Shown: positions 31,751 to 45,695 of the stretch, piece by piece
How positions within the stretch are numbered: position 1 is the stretch's first letter
How the letters are laid out: every line of letters starts with the position of its first letter
Assembly (NCBI RefSeq): GCF_022458985.1
Contig: NC_061777.1
Coordinates: 18,875,668-18,939,667, forward strand
Reading direction: 5' to 3'
Source: Mugil cephalus
Taxonomy: Eukaryota > Chordata > Actinopteri > Mugiliformes > Mugilidae
Length of the DNA: 64,000 nt
Program-made: the position numbers and the translations under genes
Notes under the pieces: model-generated
What the model saw: only the letters and a program-made list of their open reading frames with translations
What the model was told of the DNA's origin: nothing
The model's database searches: none

Positions 31751-34700
31751 CGTTACTCTGTCAAAAGTCACAACAACAATTTGCTGCACATGTATTTACT
31801 ACAAAATTCTGAATGAAGAGTAGAATTGACTCACAATATCTGTACAGAAGCAACAAACAAACTACTTATTTGTCTTCCTCATCAAGTACCTGCTGGGCAA
31901 TATACATTAACTATTAATGTGAGCAGAAAGGTTTGTCAATTTGTAGGGATAACAGCATAGAGGGTGGGTCTCTAATATACTGTACATGGTGGGTTATGAA
32001 TTACTCTACAACGTGTTGTAATGTTTTATGTTTTTATTAGTGTGAAGCACTTTGAGTTGCATTTTTGTAGGAAAAGTGCTGTATAAATAAAGTTTAAATT
32101 GATAGATAATAATGGAATGCATGTTTTAAAGTGAGATGGTTTTATTTTCTTTTGCATTTCCTTATCCAAGTTGTATCTTAACTGCAATAATAATAATTTA
32201 ACTGTCAAAAAATATTCTGTTGATATAATAAAATCTATTTTCTACAGTCTATAGTCAACTAATGTTTTAAAGGAACCCATTTTGAACTCAAAGACAACTA
32301 GAACGTTACCTGCATTTGTATGATTATTTACGTGTCCCATTTTTCTTATTTCTATTTCATGTAAGTTTATATTTCTTTTTAGTGTTAGCAACTGTCATGT
32401 GACCCTATTTGGCACAGCAATCACAAAACAGTAAGTCATATCAAATTTAGAAAGTCACATGTTCGTAATGTGCATAATTTTAACTGGGGATTTCCTCAGT
32501 GATAAATTTGGTGTAAATTAGGAATCTTTATAAATCATCTGCTGACTTACATCATTTCACACGATTTTATACGCAGACGCACAAACCACAAAGCAGAATT
32601 CAGATTTGTAATTCTTTATTACTTTTCATCTAAACTGTACTTTATTCCATTAGACAAAGACAAACATAGCTGTACAATGAACCATTTGTAGTCTTCCCCC
32701 TAACAGATCACCAAAACTCTTACAATCTTTATTCAAGAGCCCCTTGAGGAAAAAAAAGAACAAAAACATACAAATAAATGAACTTCACAAAAATAAAAGT
32801 GCATTTTGTTTTTTCTTTAACTCCTGTGATACATTAGACACACATATATATATGTATGTATATATATATAATGCTGCTGCAAGTGGGAAAACCTCATAAC
32901 TCCAATTTAGACTGTTTCCTTGAGATTTTGTGATTTATTTTTTTTATTATATGTAGGCCAAGTTGACCCCATGGTCATGGTCAAAAGCGATTATAGAAAC
33001 GTGGAAGAAAAAAAAAAGTTCAAACACCTGTAAATAAGAAAGTTTTAGTTTAGAAAATCTGCATTCTTGAAGGTACAAGGTTTTGATCACAGAGCAGCGG
33101 TAAATTCCCCTGAGCTGTCTCCTTTCTGGCACGCCAGAGAAACATACTTGATTATCTTATTTCTTCTTAATGCTATAAGAAAGGCAATAGGGTTCATATT
33201 TGTGGTTTACACCATAGCCTCTAATAATGGCTATTGGATGAAGACGATATGAGGGGGAAGAGAAAAAGATTGAAAAAAATTGAGGAAAAAAAAATAATTA
33301 GTCGCTTTGTCGTTTTTCTTTTTTTTTTTTAACTGAATGTCAGTAACTGTTATTCTGCAATGGCCACACGGTTGGCTTTAAAAAAAAAAAAACCTCCAGA
33401 TTTTTTTCAAAAATTCAATGCTGTTGTATTAATATTTAAGTGAGTACGTAAACGTTTCCTTTAGGTGAATGATGGGACAAGGTCAATCACTGATCTCATG
33501 TTGAATGGACATTTCTTCTTGTAGAACAGGGGCTAAATGACTGGATACATGACCATGGAATGGGACAAAGGTGCCACATTATACAGGTTTACACATATAT
33601 AACATTAGACAATTAACATGAATGACCCCCACACCGTCTTGCATTAGAAAATAATGAGCAGTTGATTTTCAAATGGTTGCAAAGTATCTTATTAATAGAA
33701 GACCTTACCAAGAGCCCTGAGAGAGTGACACTTGACAGTAGTTCAGCGCCACCGTATTGAAGCGACTAGTTATTTTGGCGGGATCCTAGTGACTGGAAAT
33801 CCATTCTCTATAGTAGCGGTGACGCATTTGATCGAGAAGACAAAGAAGTTTCATGCCCTGACCGAATGGATAAAACTTAATCTTAACAAGGCGGAAAACT
33901 GTGCTATAGCAGGCTCAACATCTTCTTCATGGCAGAAATTAACTTGTCATAGAAGAAAAAAAATAAAAATAAAAAAGCAAGTGAAACAAACTTCAAGTAG
34001 CCAAGTTCCATTAAGTTTCTCTTGAGGGTCGCGAGTCGGGATTCGCACAAACTGCTGCCTCTGAATGGTTTACAGTGGCCACCGAATGGCCACTCTGGCT
34101 GTCTTACAATGAGTCTGAAGAGAAGTTTGACATCTGCAACAGGCTCATCCGTTCAATATGGTTTTTGCATGTCCTACATTAAGTCTGAACTCTTATCCAT
34201 GTGGCTTCTAGACTGCGTCCCATGTTGTAGCCACAAGCTGATGCCTTCCATCTGAACGCAGTAACTCGACCTAGGAACTAGTTCCTTCAAATTTAATTCA
34301 GTCACTACTTTCCCTGCATTGATGAGCCAAAATATCTCCACTATAATAGACGTTCAACTCCATGAATGTTTCTCTCCATATGAACAACCATCTGCCAACC
34401 AAGAGCTTCATGAATTCTGGTTTTTAAACAAACATAACTACACAGGAAAGCAATACACATGCGTCTTCCTAGTCAATGGTCTTGACTAGCTTAAGAGAAC
34501 TTGATTCAACCATTTTAGCAACATATGTTAATTAAAATGCCTTCCCAATGCACATAGACCCACCAGAACCCATTCTTTCACAGCAAACGTAATGATTCAT
34601 TTAACAAAACCATGGCACATACAGAACGTTAAGATCCAAATAAACTCAGAATCCAACTCCAACTTGAAGCATCTAAATAAGTTCTACATAAACAACACTT

Positions 34701-36915
34701 ACAGTCTGCCAAATTCAGAAAACAAAAAAAAAAAATACAGTTATAGTGCTCATCACTACAGAGGTACTGACACCTGAAAATACTTTTCTTTGCACATCCC
34801 ACTTTTCTTGCCTGGATGTCACAGAAAACGTGTAGCTTTTAAACAAAAATACCTGCCTCGATGAACAAAATGTCCCAGAGTCTCATGACAAAAAGGTTAC
34901 CTGACCTTCAAGCACACTTCCATCTACAGCAAGCCTGAGACAGACAGCTAAAGACACTACAGTGATCAGACTGTAATCCTATTGCCTTAATTTATACAAA
35001 AATAAATCAGCTATAGTGAGTTATTTGTTTTTCTTTCAATCAGGTACAGTACAAAACATCATATATATAAAAAAAAGAAAAAAAAAAGAAGAATAAACGT
35101 CTACAAACAGAAACTAAATCCAGAGTGTAAAGCGATCGATCAATATGCAACACAACAACTTTGTGGGGCAGCCGGCAGCAGCACTGAGTCTTAGTGCTAC
35201 ACACCACATCACGCCATTATGTTCTTCCACGAATATAAGCTTTTATCCTGAGCTTTATATGGTTGTCCACACATGTGCAAGAATGACCAGTCTGAGCAGG
35301 GGCACCTTGTCTGCAAGACAGCTTCAAAAGAATATAACGTCAGGGCGTACAGGACTGGTTACTTTGGCATGATAAGCCACCGTTTAACTTCCCAAACCAC
35401 GATACCTGAAAAAACGTGTGCACACGCCAGTCGTGAGTCTTTATTAAAGGACTACACCGGCTCATTTTTATGCTTTTGGACATTAACTACAAATGACATA
35501 TGCATTACTGCTGACCGTTTTCCTACATGTAACTATTTCAATACACTATGAAAATCAGCTTACATGTTGCTCGTGATAATGAATTTATTTTAGTTATCAT
35601 TCCTCACAAATGAGGGTGCTCAAAATGTTGGGCTTCGGCTGGGCTGAAGGTACTGAACGGAAAATCACCCTAGTCCAGACCTCCGCCGTGAACAAACATA
35701 GATGTTGTTTAAAAGTATTTTGTTAGTTGTTACAGTAAAGGATCAGTGTGTAGGACGTAATGCCCCCCTCCCTCCCTCCCTCCCCTCTAGAGTTTAGTGT
35801 TAGGGCTACTTGGCTCTGTGGAAGAGGACCTGCTCATTTCAAGCTAACAAAAAACACCTTTTGAAGTTACAGATTACTACACTATGATGAAAACATGACT
35901 AAAATAATTTATTTTTTTTCAACAGATCCCCCTAAATCCAACACACTGATCGATTAATAAGGCTGATTTTAGATAATTTATGTTTATTGTCAGAAGCTAG
36001 TTTTCCCGCAATGTAATGCGTTACCACGGAACAATTACTTTGACTTAAATAAAGACAAGAAGTTCACCTTTACATAATACACGTCAAGCCCATTTCAACA
36101 AAGCTGACTTTCTTACTGTAGAGAAATTAATGTAAACCAGTAGCTGCTTTAAAGTTAAAAATCCTATCTAATAAATAGATGTACACTTTGAAAAAATGTT
36201 AGCAGTAATGTTACGATATATGCTATTTTTTGGAGAATGAGCTAAAACACAATAAAACACTAGATTAGTCCTTTCACAGAGTAATCATGCTGTACATTAG
36301 GAAAGAAGTGGTGAGTGAACTTGGCAACTTGACAAATACTGGGCAAATATGGAGTGTCTCAGTGTTTCAGTTCAGTATGAAAAGGAACTTGGTGACAAAA
36401 AAGACATAAAAACACGAGATAGAATTGCCTACTCAAACATGGTAGCTACAAAAACTTAACAACTGGTAGCTATGACATACACATGAATCAAGTCCCAATG
36501 GCACAAAAGAACAACGAAACAAACTAGCGGAAGATGTGTGAACGACACATTTTCCCTTTGGTTTGGGATGAAGTGGAGCTGCAAATGGTAGCGTTGTCGA
36601 ACGGAGTGTTCCAACTACAGGAAACCATGACACTAAATCCCAAAGTCTGGACTCAGATCTAAATACCCTGCGTATTTATATCTGCAATAACACCAGAAAT
36701 ATGCTTGTGATGGCCTGCGGCTTTGTACTATGTCGATGTCACTGTTTTCTGTTAAAACAGTCTGTATTGTCACATACACCAGGGGCAGATCGTATCAAGA
36801 TTTAGGGATTCAGCAAAAAAAAAAAAAAATCAAGACAGCTAGCTATTGTTCATAGTTGTATATCAGAGCAATGGGGCTCGAGCATAAAACTGGGATCTGA
36901 GTGGTTCAACAAACG
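31751..36915. other. Spacer right of bnip3l and probable ppp2r2a 3' UTR
   Basis: No coding exon recognised. From roughly 32.6 to 36.9 kb the sequence is AT-rich, almost free of transposon scraps and runs directly into the ppp2r2a stop codon, which suits a long 3' UTR. A reverse AATAAA at 32615-32620 could be its end, giving about 4.3 kb; shorter ends are equally possible. A CCCT microsatellite lies at 35764-35786. Confidence 0.5.
32036..32112 (+). mobile_element. LINE 3' tail
   Basis: The segment 'gtgaagcactttgagttgca' followed by 'gaaaagtgctgtataaataaa' is the typical 3' end of fish CR1/L2-type LINEs. It finishes in a short TTGATAGAT/AATAAT tail. Only the 3' end is present, as expected for a 5'-truncated insertion. 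Confidence 0.7.
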
Positions 36916-39900
36916 CTAGTTCAGCTTTTCCTGGAATATGTACAGATTGTTGGTGGTGGCCACGGCTATGATGTTGTCCAGAGGATGCCAGGCAGTGTGG
37001 AGGATCTTCTTGTTAAAGTCCAGACTGTCTACACTGATCTCATCCTTTTTGCGTTTCCCACCCGTGCTTACTTTACGAGGTTTCAGGACCGAGCGCAACT
37101 TGCTGTTTTCCCGTGAGGCCTCAAGGGTCACGTCCTGCCGATAGCCTCTGTCAAACATCCGGAAGAAGTTGTTGTAGGAACCTGTCATCACGACGCTGCA
37201 GAGAGACGAGGTGTGAGTCAGCTTAAAAGTAGCCGTGAGTACGTTATCCTCCGTTATAAAGAAGCATAGACAGAATATCATTCTGTCACCCAAATGAAAT
37301 CATTCACGGCCTTATGCTCTGCACTGAGCAGATAAACGTTAAGAGTGATAAGGGGCGTGTTTCTGGCGTCAAATAATTGGTCTGATGCCCAGTATGTTTC
37401 TCTGAGTCCAAAATGTGTGCATGTCCAGGGATGATGACGTCCACAAATGCAATGTTACATCATAAACATGACTACAACAGTCCTCCTGAAGTAAACATTT
37501 ACGCTGACTGTGCATGTAAAAATAAATAAATAAATAAAAATAAAGAATGGGGCTTACCTGTCATTCCCGTTCCAGCAGCATTCAAACTTGTCGAAGATGC
37601 AATCGTTCTCATAAAGTGAACACAACTTACTTCTGAGATATTCGTGCACCTGATCAAACAAAAACAAAGGGGCAGGAGTCATAATCGACAATAACACTTC
37701 CCTCTAGTGGAGAAACAGAAGAATGACATCATGTTCTATGGCTGTAACACAAACAAAAGGAAAAAACAAGTTCCCTATAGTTGGTCAAGTCTAGCTTCGT
37801 GTTACCATGACAACGGTTACAGACCTGATATGTCTCGACCGGTCGGGCCTCCATGTTGAGATCCCAGATTTTGACAGACAGGTAGTCACGAGTCATCATG
37901 TAGCGTCCACTATGGCTGAACTTCACATCAGAGATGGATGAGATGATTTCAGAAAAGAACGACCGATTGTTTGGATCATCTGGCTCTTCGAACACTTAAA
38001 AAAAGAAAAAGTTGCATGTCATTAGCGTACAATGAATGCTAACAATGGAAGAGGCAGGCAATGGTTATTATATCACAGTGTGCACGTTAAAGCAGCTACA
38101 TGTACCACTTAGTTTAACCTCTAATGTATACACATTTATACCCGTAATGACGCAGTCAACTCCTTTGTACTACTCACATTCAATTCAAAATGTTAAGTAT
38201 AATTTTAAAAAATCAAACAAACAACAAAAAACTGTTTTTCTAGAGAGTCTAGAGCCACAACCTATGTAATAATGAATTTATGCTGAAAATTAAAATTAAA
38301 AATTAAAATCACAGATAAAACCTTTTAAATTTTTTTTTTTTTTTTTTTAATTGGTCTTTTGGTAGGTGTTGGTTAATGAGAAGTTATAGTGAGCTGGAAA
38401 GTTAAAATATATATATGTCTATGAAGTAATTTCAAAGAATTACTGGCATTGAAGACCAACTGTGACATCACCTCTCGTGGCCTCTATCTGGGCAAAAAAA
38501 AAACAAACAAAAAAAACAAAAAAAAAAACAGATTTGACTAAACTGCAAAGACTACAACATATTTGTCTTTGAAAGGCAAAAGCTGAGGAGCTAGCTACTA
38601 GCTACTAGTAGCTACTAGTTACTGTTAGCTAGTAAATTAGGAAGAGCAACATATTATCGTACAGAGGTGGCCTCGCCTAACGTATACTGGTAATTTGGTC
38701 TATTTATTGTGTGTGTCGTGAAAACATTTATTTGTTTGGCTCTCTAAGCTGAAGGGCTATCTTTCTCAACGACTCTTTCTGCTCCTTCCTTCATTAAAAA
38801 TGCTGAAGTGGCTGAGAAGCTGGGGTCAGGGGTCTGACTAATGACAACAGATCAGGACACAATAAGAAAAATACTAGAAAACAGCCAACTGTCACACAGG
38901 TGTGTCACAGCTTGGCAAACTACAAAACTTATTCTTGTTTTATTATCAATCCTTCAAGAGCCACAGACACGCAACATCAATGAGACTAGACTCACATTTG
39001 GCGTGCTTGTCACACAGTGCTGATGCCCTCATGTCACACAAGCGGATGGTGCCTTTGCTGCTGCTGTAGACAAAAGTGTTGCACTGGTTGGGGTGGAACT
39101 CTGCGGCTGTGATAACCTCGGTCAGCTCCTCCATATTGGCTGGCTTAATGTCAACAATATCTGAACAAGTGGGGTTAAGGTTGAACAGAGGAGTCACTGC
39201 AGGTGCTCTGAAGTACACCAGAAACTGGAATGGTTCTTTCAAGAGAACCTCAACTCAAAATGTCTTAGATTCCTTCAAACTAAAACTACCTGGGGTCAAA
39301 TATACACATTTATGATGATGTTAGAGCCACTGAGTGTATGTACGCTGAGGACATCTAGTGGCTTTATAAATTATTACAACTCCCATAATGCTATTAATGT
39401 CTAGTCTGCCTTTTCACATAATGTCTGTGTTTTTTACATACACGATTTAATGAATATAATATATTAATATATAATGAATTAATGTAAACAACATGATCCT
39501 AATTAGAAACTCAAATGCCTATGAGAGATATGCTGAATGTCAAAACGGTGGCTACAAGGAACTAAACAAAGGATACTAAAGCTGCGATCAGTGATCTCCA
39601 GATGCCAGAGGTTAATGCGCAGGTCATCTGCAGACAGGTAGGTCTCACAGTCACTGTTGACTGAGATGGAATTGATATGGTAGGTGTGAGCGTTCGCAAA
39701 CACTCGTCTCGGACTGGCTTCCACCATCAAGTCCATGGGCCTGAACACTGGTACCTGAAGAGAAGAGCAGGGTTATAGACGCCACATTATCCAGGAAATA
39801 GATTCTGTGAGAGATCTCTGTTTTGTTAGTCACCATTTTTTTTTTTTACAGAAACAATTTCCCCGGCTGTTGCGTAACAGCTGTTAAAGCTATCTCACCG

Positions 39901-42900
39901 TATTCTATATTTATCCGTTTTCTAGATGCAGTTAACTGTCCTTCCAGCAAAGGAAGAAGAGTTCAGCCTCAATGTGCGAACAAGTTTATTTTTAGAAAAA
40001 ACGTTCAATAAATATAGATCTGTTCCCCCAAACTGGAGCACGCACACGACCAGAGAGAAAGATGTCAAGTGCAAACTGAAGCTGAATAGACTCGTTTCTG
40101 AGCATTTAAATTTGCCACTGACAGATGTAATTAAAAACGTTAAGAGACGGCACAGCAGGAATTAATTGTAACATATTCTAGTAAGATGCACCAAACTCTG
40201 ATGAAGCCGACAAAGAAGAAATTAACATACGCTTGCAAAGGTTCCATAACTTTCATCATAAGTTTACGTACTTTACGTCTATTAATGATCCGTGGCCACT
40301 CATGACCCATATCACCAATATATATCCCACCCACTGACAGGAGCCATGACAACGAGACAACCGGTGTAATTCAGTTAACTGGTGGTTATAATGTTATGCC
40401 TGGTCGGTGCATGTTTCGGTGTATTCAGTGACACTTGCTGAACATCACTGGCACAGCAGTAAACCGAGTTATACCAACCCGTAGTGTCGTGACAGTATTG
40501 AGATCTCTGTATCGCCCGTCTTCTTCCTTCAAATTGTAGCCCTCTGGTCTCTTGTCTCGCTCACTGATTTTCCACAGCTTTATGGTTTTGTCTGCCAGTG
40601 ACAAAAAAAAAAAGCAGAGATCAAGAATACGTCATCTTCAATAACTCTTGGAAACTGTGCGATTACTTTAATGCCCAATGTTGTGTGCACGGAGAGCCTT
40701 TATTGATTTTATATAAAATAGTTGTTTACGAACCATTTGTTGACAAAAGGAACTGCGCCGCATTCTTCTGAGGCAACCATCGAATTTTGTTGATCTTCTC
40801 CTCGATCTCAAGACTCTTCAGGTAGTCAAACTCCGGCTCGTGGCTCTGGAAGGTGCTGTAAACATTGTACTCTCCTCTGCACTGTGGCTGATTCTTACTC
40901 TGAATGACGACAGACAGTAAATCAGTTTTACTATCAACACGTATGTATTTATGTAACATGAAAAACGTGTATGGTTTAGTGCACATTTAGTCAGACGCAT
41001 CACTTGTTGTGTTTACATGGACTCTTGTGTTACACTAATTTCCATTGCGTCGAGAAGAGCAGTCTAAACAAACCAACAACTGATGAGGGCAGCGTTGCTG
41101 AAAACATGGACCCATCGTGGGTCGTCTTTTGTTGAATGAATTTGTTGTTGTCAGCAAAGTAAAGTTCATTATATTTCTCATAGATTCTATAAAAGTTTCT
41201 GCAAAACAACATTGCACATGTCTAAAAAGTGACAATGAGGGCGTCACTTTGCTGTTTCGGGGCGTATAAAGGCATTTAAGATAAGATAAGATAAGATAAG
41301 ATAAGATAAGATGTGCCTTTATTCATTCCACAATGGGGAAATTCTCATTGTTAACAGCAGCAGGGACATCTAGTAATCACAGACAGTGCACACAGTGCAC
41401 ATATATTAACAGTTTAGTTGTAAACCTGTAAACGGAGCCACTGAAACGTACCTCTGGCTCCTGCTGAAAGATGACAACACGACCCCCTTTATCCCCAGTG
41501 GCAAGCAGTTCCCCAGAGTGGTTGAATTCAACAGTAGATATGATATCAGCTGCAAACAAAGTACAGAAATAAGGATGATTAAATTACTTTTGTGGATTTA
41601 AAACAGGGATATTGTTGCATATGTTTGTGTTTGATGGGAAAATGTTGTGCATTAGTTTCCTCCCGAAGACGCTAGTCTTCACCAGCTTTAAAGTTCCTGC
41701 ACGTTGCTCCTGTTTTTCTTCTACCAGTGAGGGGTTGAAAACCATGTCAACCATGTTGAAAGCACAACACAGGAGTGACGCAAATGTACTGTATCTATAC
41801 ACAGTACAGTGTCCTCGTGAAAATGAACGTCCACACTAACATAACTATGTGCAGCGATTCAGCAGTTTTCAAAGACGAGCATTCACAGCAATCAATCCCC
41901 ATTTACAGACTGGCACTATTCTGAGCTAGTGCAATCCTCCGTATAGACAATGGTGTTGTTCCACTCTTAACACAGTGCAAAGTGCCTGATACGACCTGAC
42001 TCCACACAAATTACCATATAAAACACAAGTAGGCACGCAGATGTAGACTATTTTTTTTTTTTACAGGAGTCAAATAAAATGACTGTTGTAATGATGGGAC
42101 TGCCATGTATTGACACAAGGAGAGGCTCTCATTTATACTTGTTCTCAGGCAAAGCTTACTATAAACAGACGTTCTGCACACAAATATGTCCACTATGTAC
42201 TGTAAACATGTTTTTAGTACTGATTTTTTTCTCCCTTTTTTATTTGCATTATGTAGAAGTTGTGGCTTAGGGGTTACAATGCTTCTGCATCCACAGCCGA
42301 CGTGCCCTCGAGCACCTTCCTTCTATGTGTGAACACTTAAACCAATAAAGCTGATTCACATTTACATGTTACTTACACTACTTTAACAGTTAGTTCACCA
42401 AAATGACAAAAACGAAAAAGACATTTTCTTATTTCCACCAAAGGTATCTAACATACCGTGATGCTCCAGAGGAGCCTGTGAGTGACTAGATGGAGCTTAG
42501 CGTCGACTTCGTGCAACTGAACCTAGTCGAGCTGAATCAAGTAAGAGTGTCGCTTCTTTAGTGTCCTAGTTGTTTGTGAAGTGCTCTGATATGACTTTAA
42601 AGCCGCCAAGCAACCCTCACGTGAATTGTAAAAGTAGTGAGTGCTTACATTTTCATTTTTCCAAAAAAGTTGAAAACAAATGCACGCTCCCTTTCAAACA
42701 AATGCTTTCTTATATCAAAGTCATAGTGTTTCTGTTATTCAGCCGAGCCCACTGAGCAAGTAGGGTTGACAAAATAATAGAAACATGTTTGGGAACAACA
42801 CAAGTACTACAACCAACCGCCTCTAAAATGAAAACTTAGTTGAATCCTCAGCTCTCTTTGTTGTTTTAAATGAATGATTAATATCATATCATGCATGGAG

Positions 42901-43644
42901 CCAAGATTTAGTACAGGACTATTGGTTTATACTAGTGTACCTAATGAACTGGCAAGTAAGTGTATGCAGATTGTTGTACTTTCTGCCTTCTACTCAACTG
43001 TATCCAGTCAGGAAGCTGAGAGTCCTGATATGTGCATTAACTTGTGCACCTACCTACTGAACTGGCAACTCGGTGCATGTACAGACCCTGACCAGAAAAG
43101 TGTAGCAGCAGCAGTAAAGCGAAACCTCATAGCAAGCATTCACAGGGAGGACGTCAATACGAGTCTGCAGGCTGCTAAATGTTCAACGCGCGGACTTACC
43201 TTCGGCGACATCGTCGTCTATGGCTCCTTTGACTTGGGAGAAGCACCACTGCACGTCGCTGCTCCCACCACCGGGCCCTGCACAAAAACACAACCCCAAC
43301 TTTTCACACCATCACACACAACTTCACACGCCTTAGCCGCGGCGCTAACTTAGCTCGCAGGAGTAATTTGAGAAGCAGGCCGCTCCTCACTTCTCGCGAA
43401 CTGCACACTATAGCTGGTTTAGCAAATTCACAGGGATTTGGAAACAGTTTACGCGTGTTTACTGAGAAAAGCGCCCACTTTCACCCTGTCGCCGACTCAA
43501 ACTGGCATCTTGGAAGTAGCCCAGCTAGCGAGCTAGCCTGCGCTGGTTGATCACAACAGAAAGCCATCATCTCTGCTAAACGGATAGCTAGTAAATAATA
43601 ACTGAAGCCACAGGGCTATGACAGTATCTGCTTTTACCTGCCAT
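36916..43644 (-). CDS. ppp2r2a: PP2A regulatory subunit B55-alpha
   Basis: Ten coding exons: 43638-43644, 43200-43277, 41452-41549, 40734-40899, 40479-40591, 39577-39754, 38996-39160, 37825-37994, 37558-37649 and 36916-37195, giving 448 residues (human 447). Exon sizes 98, 166, 113, 178, 165, 170 and 92 fit the conserved B55 structure. The protein is a seven-bladed WD40 propeller that directs the PP2A core enzyme to phospho-substrates, with roles in mitotic exit and signalling. Recognisable blocks are [69 protein letters not shown] and [20 protein letters not shown], which are near-identical to mammals. The first coding exon carries only ATGGCAG, split before the glycine. The alpha assignment, rather than beta, gamma or delta, rests on the N-terminus MAGPGGG and on the bnip3l neighbour. 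Intron 5 carries a Tc1-like end and intron 3 or its edge a LINE tail. Confidence 0.97.
40150..40411 (-). mobile_element. Tc1/mariner remnant in a ppp2r2a intron
   Basis: Read on the minus strand, the piece opens with CACCGACCAGGCATAACATT and shortly after holds 'tgtcagtgggtgggatata', both standard near the 5' end of the Tc1-like element seen twice more in this window. The transposase body is lost. The outer end lies about 70 bases from the exon at 40479-40591. Confidence 0.65.
41277..41400 (-). mobile_element. LINE 3' end with an ATCTT-type tail repeat
   Basis: On the minus strand the stretch reads 'atttccccattgtggaatga', 'ataaaggcaca', then seven TTATC units. This is a common fish LINE 3' end with its own short tail repeat. 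It stops about 50 bases short of ppp2r2a exon 3 (41452-41549). Confidence 0.65.
42910..43085 (+). repeat. Two copies of a MITE-like end, in an intron of ppp2r2a
   Basis: The stretch 'gtgtacctaatgaactggca' at about 42935-42954 and a diverged second copy ('gtgcacctacctactgaact') at about 43046-43065 lie in the same orientation. Sequences of the 'gtacctaataaactggc' type mark a non-autonomous DNA element common in fish. The 159-codon plus-strand open frame that runs from here through ppp2r2a exon 2 is not a gene. Confidence 0.45.
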
Positions 43645-44200
43645 GGTGGATGAGAGGCGCAGTTAGGGGTCTGTGTTGTGGGCTTGGGGCCCTGGACGGA
43701 ACAGTGCTGACCCGGGTCGGCTGGGAGGTTCTGACCGAGGAGGAGTGGAGGAATGAAGCCGGGGGGTGCTGCTAATTACTCCGAACACCTTCCTCGAAAA
43801 TCCTCGACCCGCTGATGTAGTCTGCAAGAAGTAGTTTTCAAGCAAAGAAAGTAGCCTACAAGCCTCGACAGTGGTTTGTAGACTTTGCACTCTACTTTGA
43901 GATTTCCCTCGCCTCCTCTGCCTCTTCCAGCATTACACTTTCAAAATGGCGCAGCGCGGGCGGCGTTCGGCGAGCATCAGAGAGCTGCGAGGCTCCACCG
44001 TGAAATCGACCTGAACCGTCAGAGACGCGGGTCCTTTCGCTTTCCAGGGAGACCACGCGGTTACTTGATTTATTCCGCTCTTAAGTTTCAATGAAAGTGT
44101 AAAAAGGCAATTTTCTAAAACCGGATAAAACACAAACCCCGCCCTTGTGCATTGTTTCGGTAAACGAAATCGAACTAACCCGCGCACGCAGGATGAATTT
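43645..44200 (-). promoter_or_regulatory. ppp2r2a: ppp2r2a 5' UTR and CpG-rich promoter region
   Basis: GC content and CpG density rise sharply around 43940-44050, in contrast to the AT-rich surroundings. A YY1-like AAAATGGCGC lies at 43943-43952 on the plus strand. This is the expected position for the promoter of a broadly expressed gene. The start site itself cannot be fixed from sequence. Confidence 0.45.
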
Positions 44201-45695
44201 AGAACGTGAAACCAGAAAAAGTCTGATATGAAGTTTAATTCAGAAATATTAATTTAATTCATTTTTTGTATCTAATGGCAATCGAATTGTCGTTCGCAAT
44301 ACAACTATTTTAAAAAAATTATTTTGAATGTGATTCGTTGTTTACTGTGCGTTTAATGTTGATATGACAGTAGTTTATGCATCTGGATTGCACCATATTA
44401 AACGGTTGAACTGAATTTGAGACGAGAGGGTTGATGGCGCAGCAGTGGCAGACAGTAAAGCAGCTGGAGTGGCACAGAAACAAATGACAACCCAAATTGT
44501 AGACAGAGGGGCCTGAGTTACCCATAAGGAAGCTCTGAGGGCAGAAAATAATGTTGGCCCCTTTTCACCACACTTGAAAAGCATCTGAGGAAGTTATGAC
44601 TATGAGAGGCACAACTGACTTTCTTCACAGTAATGTATTTATCATAGCAGGAAAAGCACTGACATTAACAATAGCATAATTTCATTATGTGTTACAGGAA
44701 GCAATGACAGGAACTGCGTTTAGTGTTATTTACTTTTCATGCTATGAAAGGCCAAGAGAGGTCTGCTGTGAACATCATCCACAGTTAGCATCACACCCTC
44801 TTTTATTATCATTATACACATCTGCTTTCTTCATTGTGACACATGAGTGCCTCTTCCCTGACAAAAGGCCTTTGTATGTCATTTAATTTTTGATCTTAGA
44901 CAGGAAACAGGTGATGGGTGTGACCACAATCACTAGACAGACTGAAATGAGGGACGTGGGACCTCATGGTCGTAAACGTTAAGCCACACGGGCACTTCAG
45001 CTTTTGGTCATTTTCACATTCGCTCATTTTCACAAATAGAAATATGCACATTTATAGAGTAAAATCATAAGTTCTGGAAATGCTAATTAAGATATTTCTT
45101 TGAGGCCCAAATGCTTTCTTTTTAACTTGCATGAAGTATCTCCAAAAATATTTACACAAGTTATGAAATTATCACTAATTAATTGTTCCTCACTTATCCT
45201 GGAGCAGTCAGTCTCTTTGCCTGCTATTACCTCCTATAACAGAAAATATACTATTAAGATTTGCCTTAATATACAGTGTCTACTGTCAAATTCACTCTTC
45301 AAAGAAAAGACAATTTTAATGCTTTTATACACTTCATCATATTCTACACAAGCATATAAACAGGTTTCATAGGGTATTTGTGGTCATTTTGCTACATTCA
45401 GATAGCACATTTAAACACACTCAACAAACACATAAAGTGCAAGCTGGCTTGATTGAAATTACATTTTCTGTAGGGTTGCTAAACACAGACCATGTTCAGA
45501 CCATTAAAAAAAATGCACAAAAGCCGTGAACTCTACTACAAAGTGGGATTTACAGAAGGGAAATTAGCGTGACAGCTCCATCTGTTATTGTTGTCTCACA
45601 AGAACTGCATAGACCGCAAATCCTAGAAGGTTTCCCAGATCGGCTTCACTGACGAAGTCCAAGAACAAGCGGCTTCTTCAACTGTCCTTCTTGTT
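44200..45695. other. Spacer left of the microprotein gene
   Basis: AT-rich sequence with no recognisable exon or repeat family. The last few hundred bases are presumably 3' UTR of the minus-strand microprotein gene. Confidence 0.5.

Noticed and set aside
42874-43353. 159-codon plus-strand open frame antisense to ppp2r2a exon 2
   Set aside because: Its first part is a MITE-like repeat and its end is the exact antisense of a conserved ppp2r2a exon and its splice sites; no recognisable protein.
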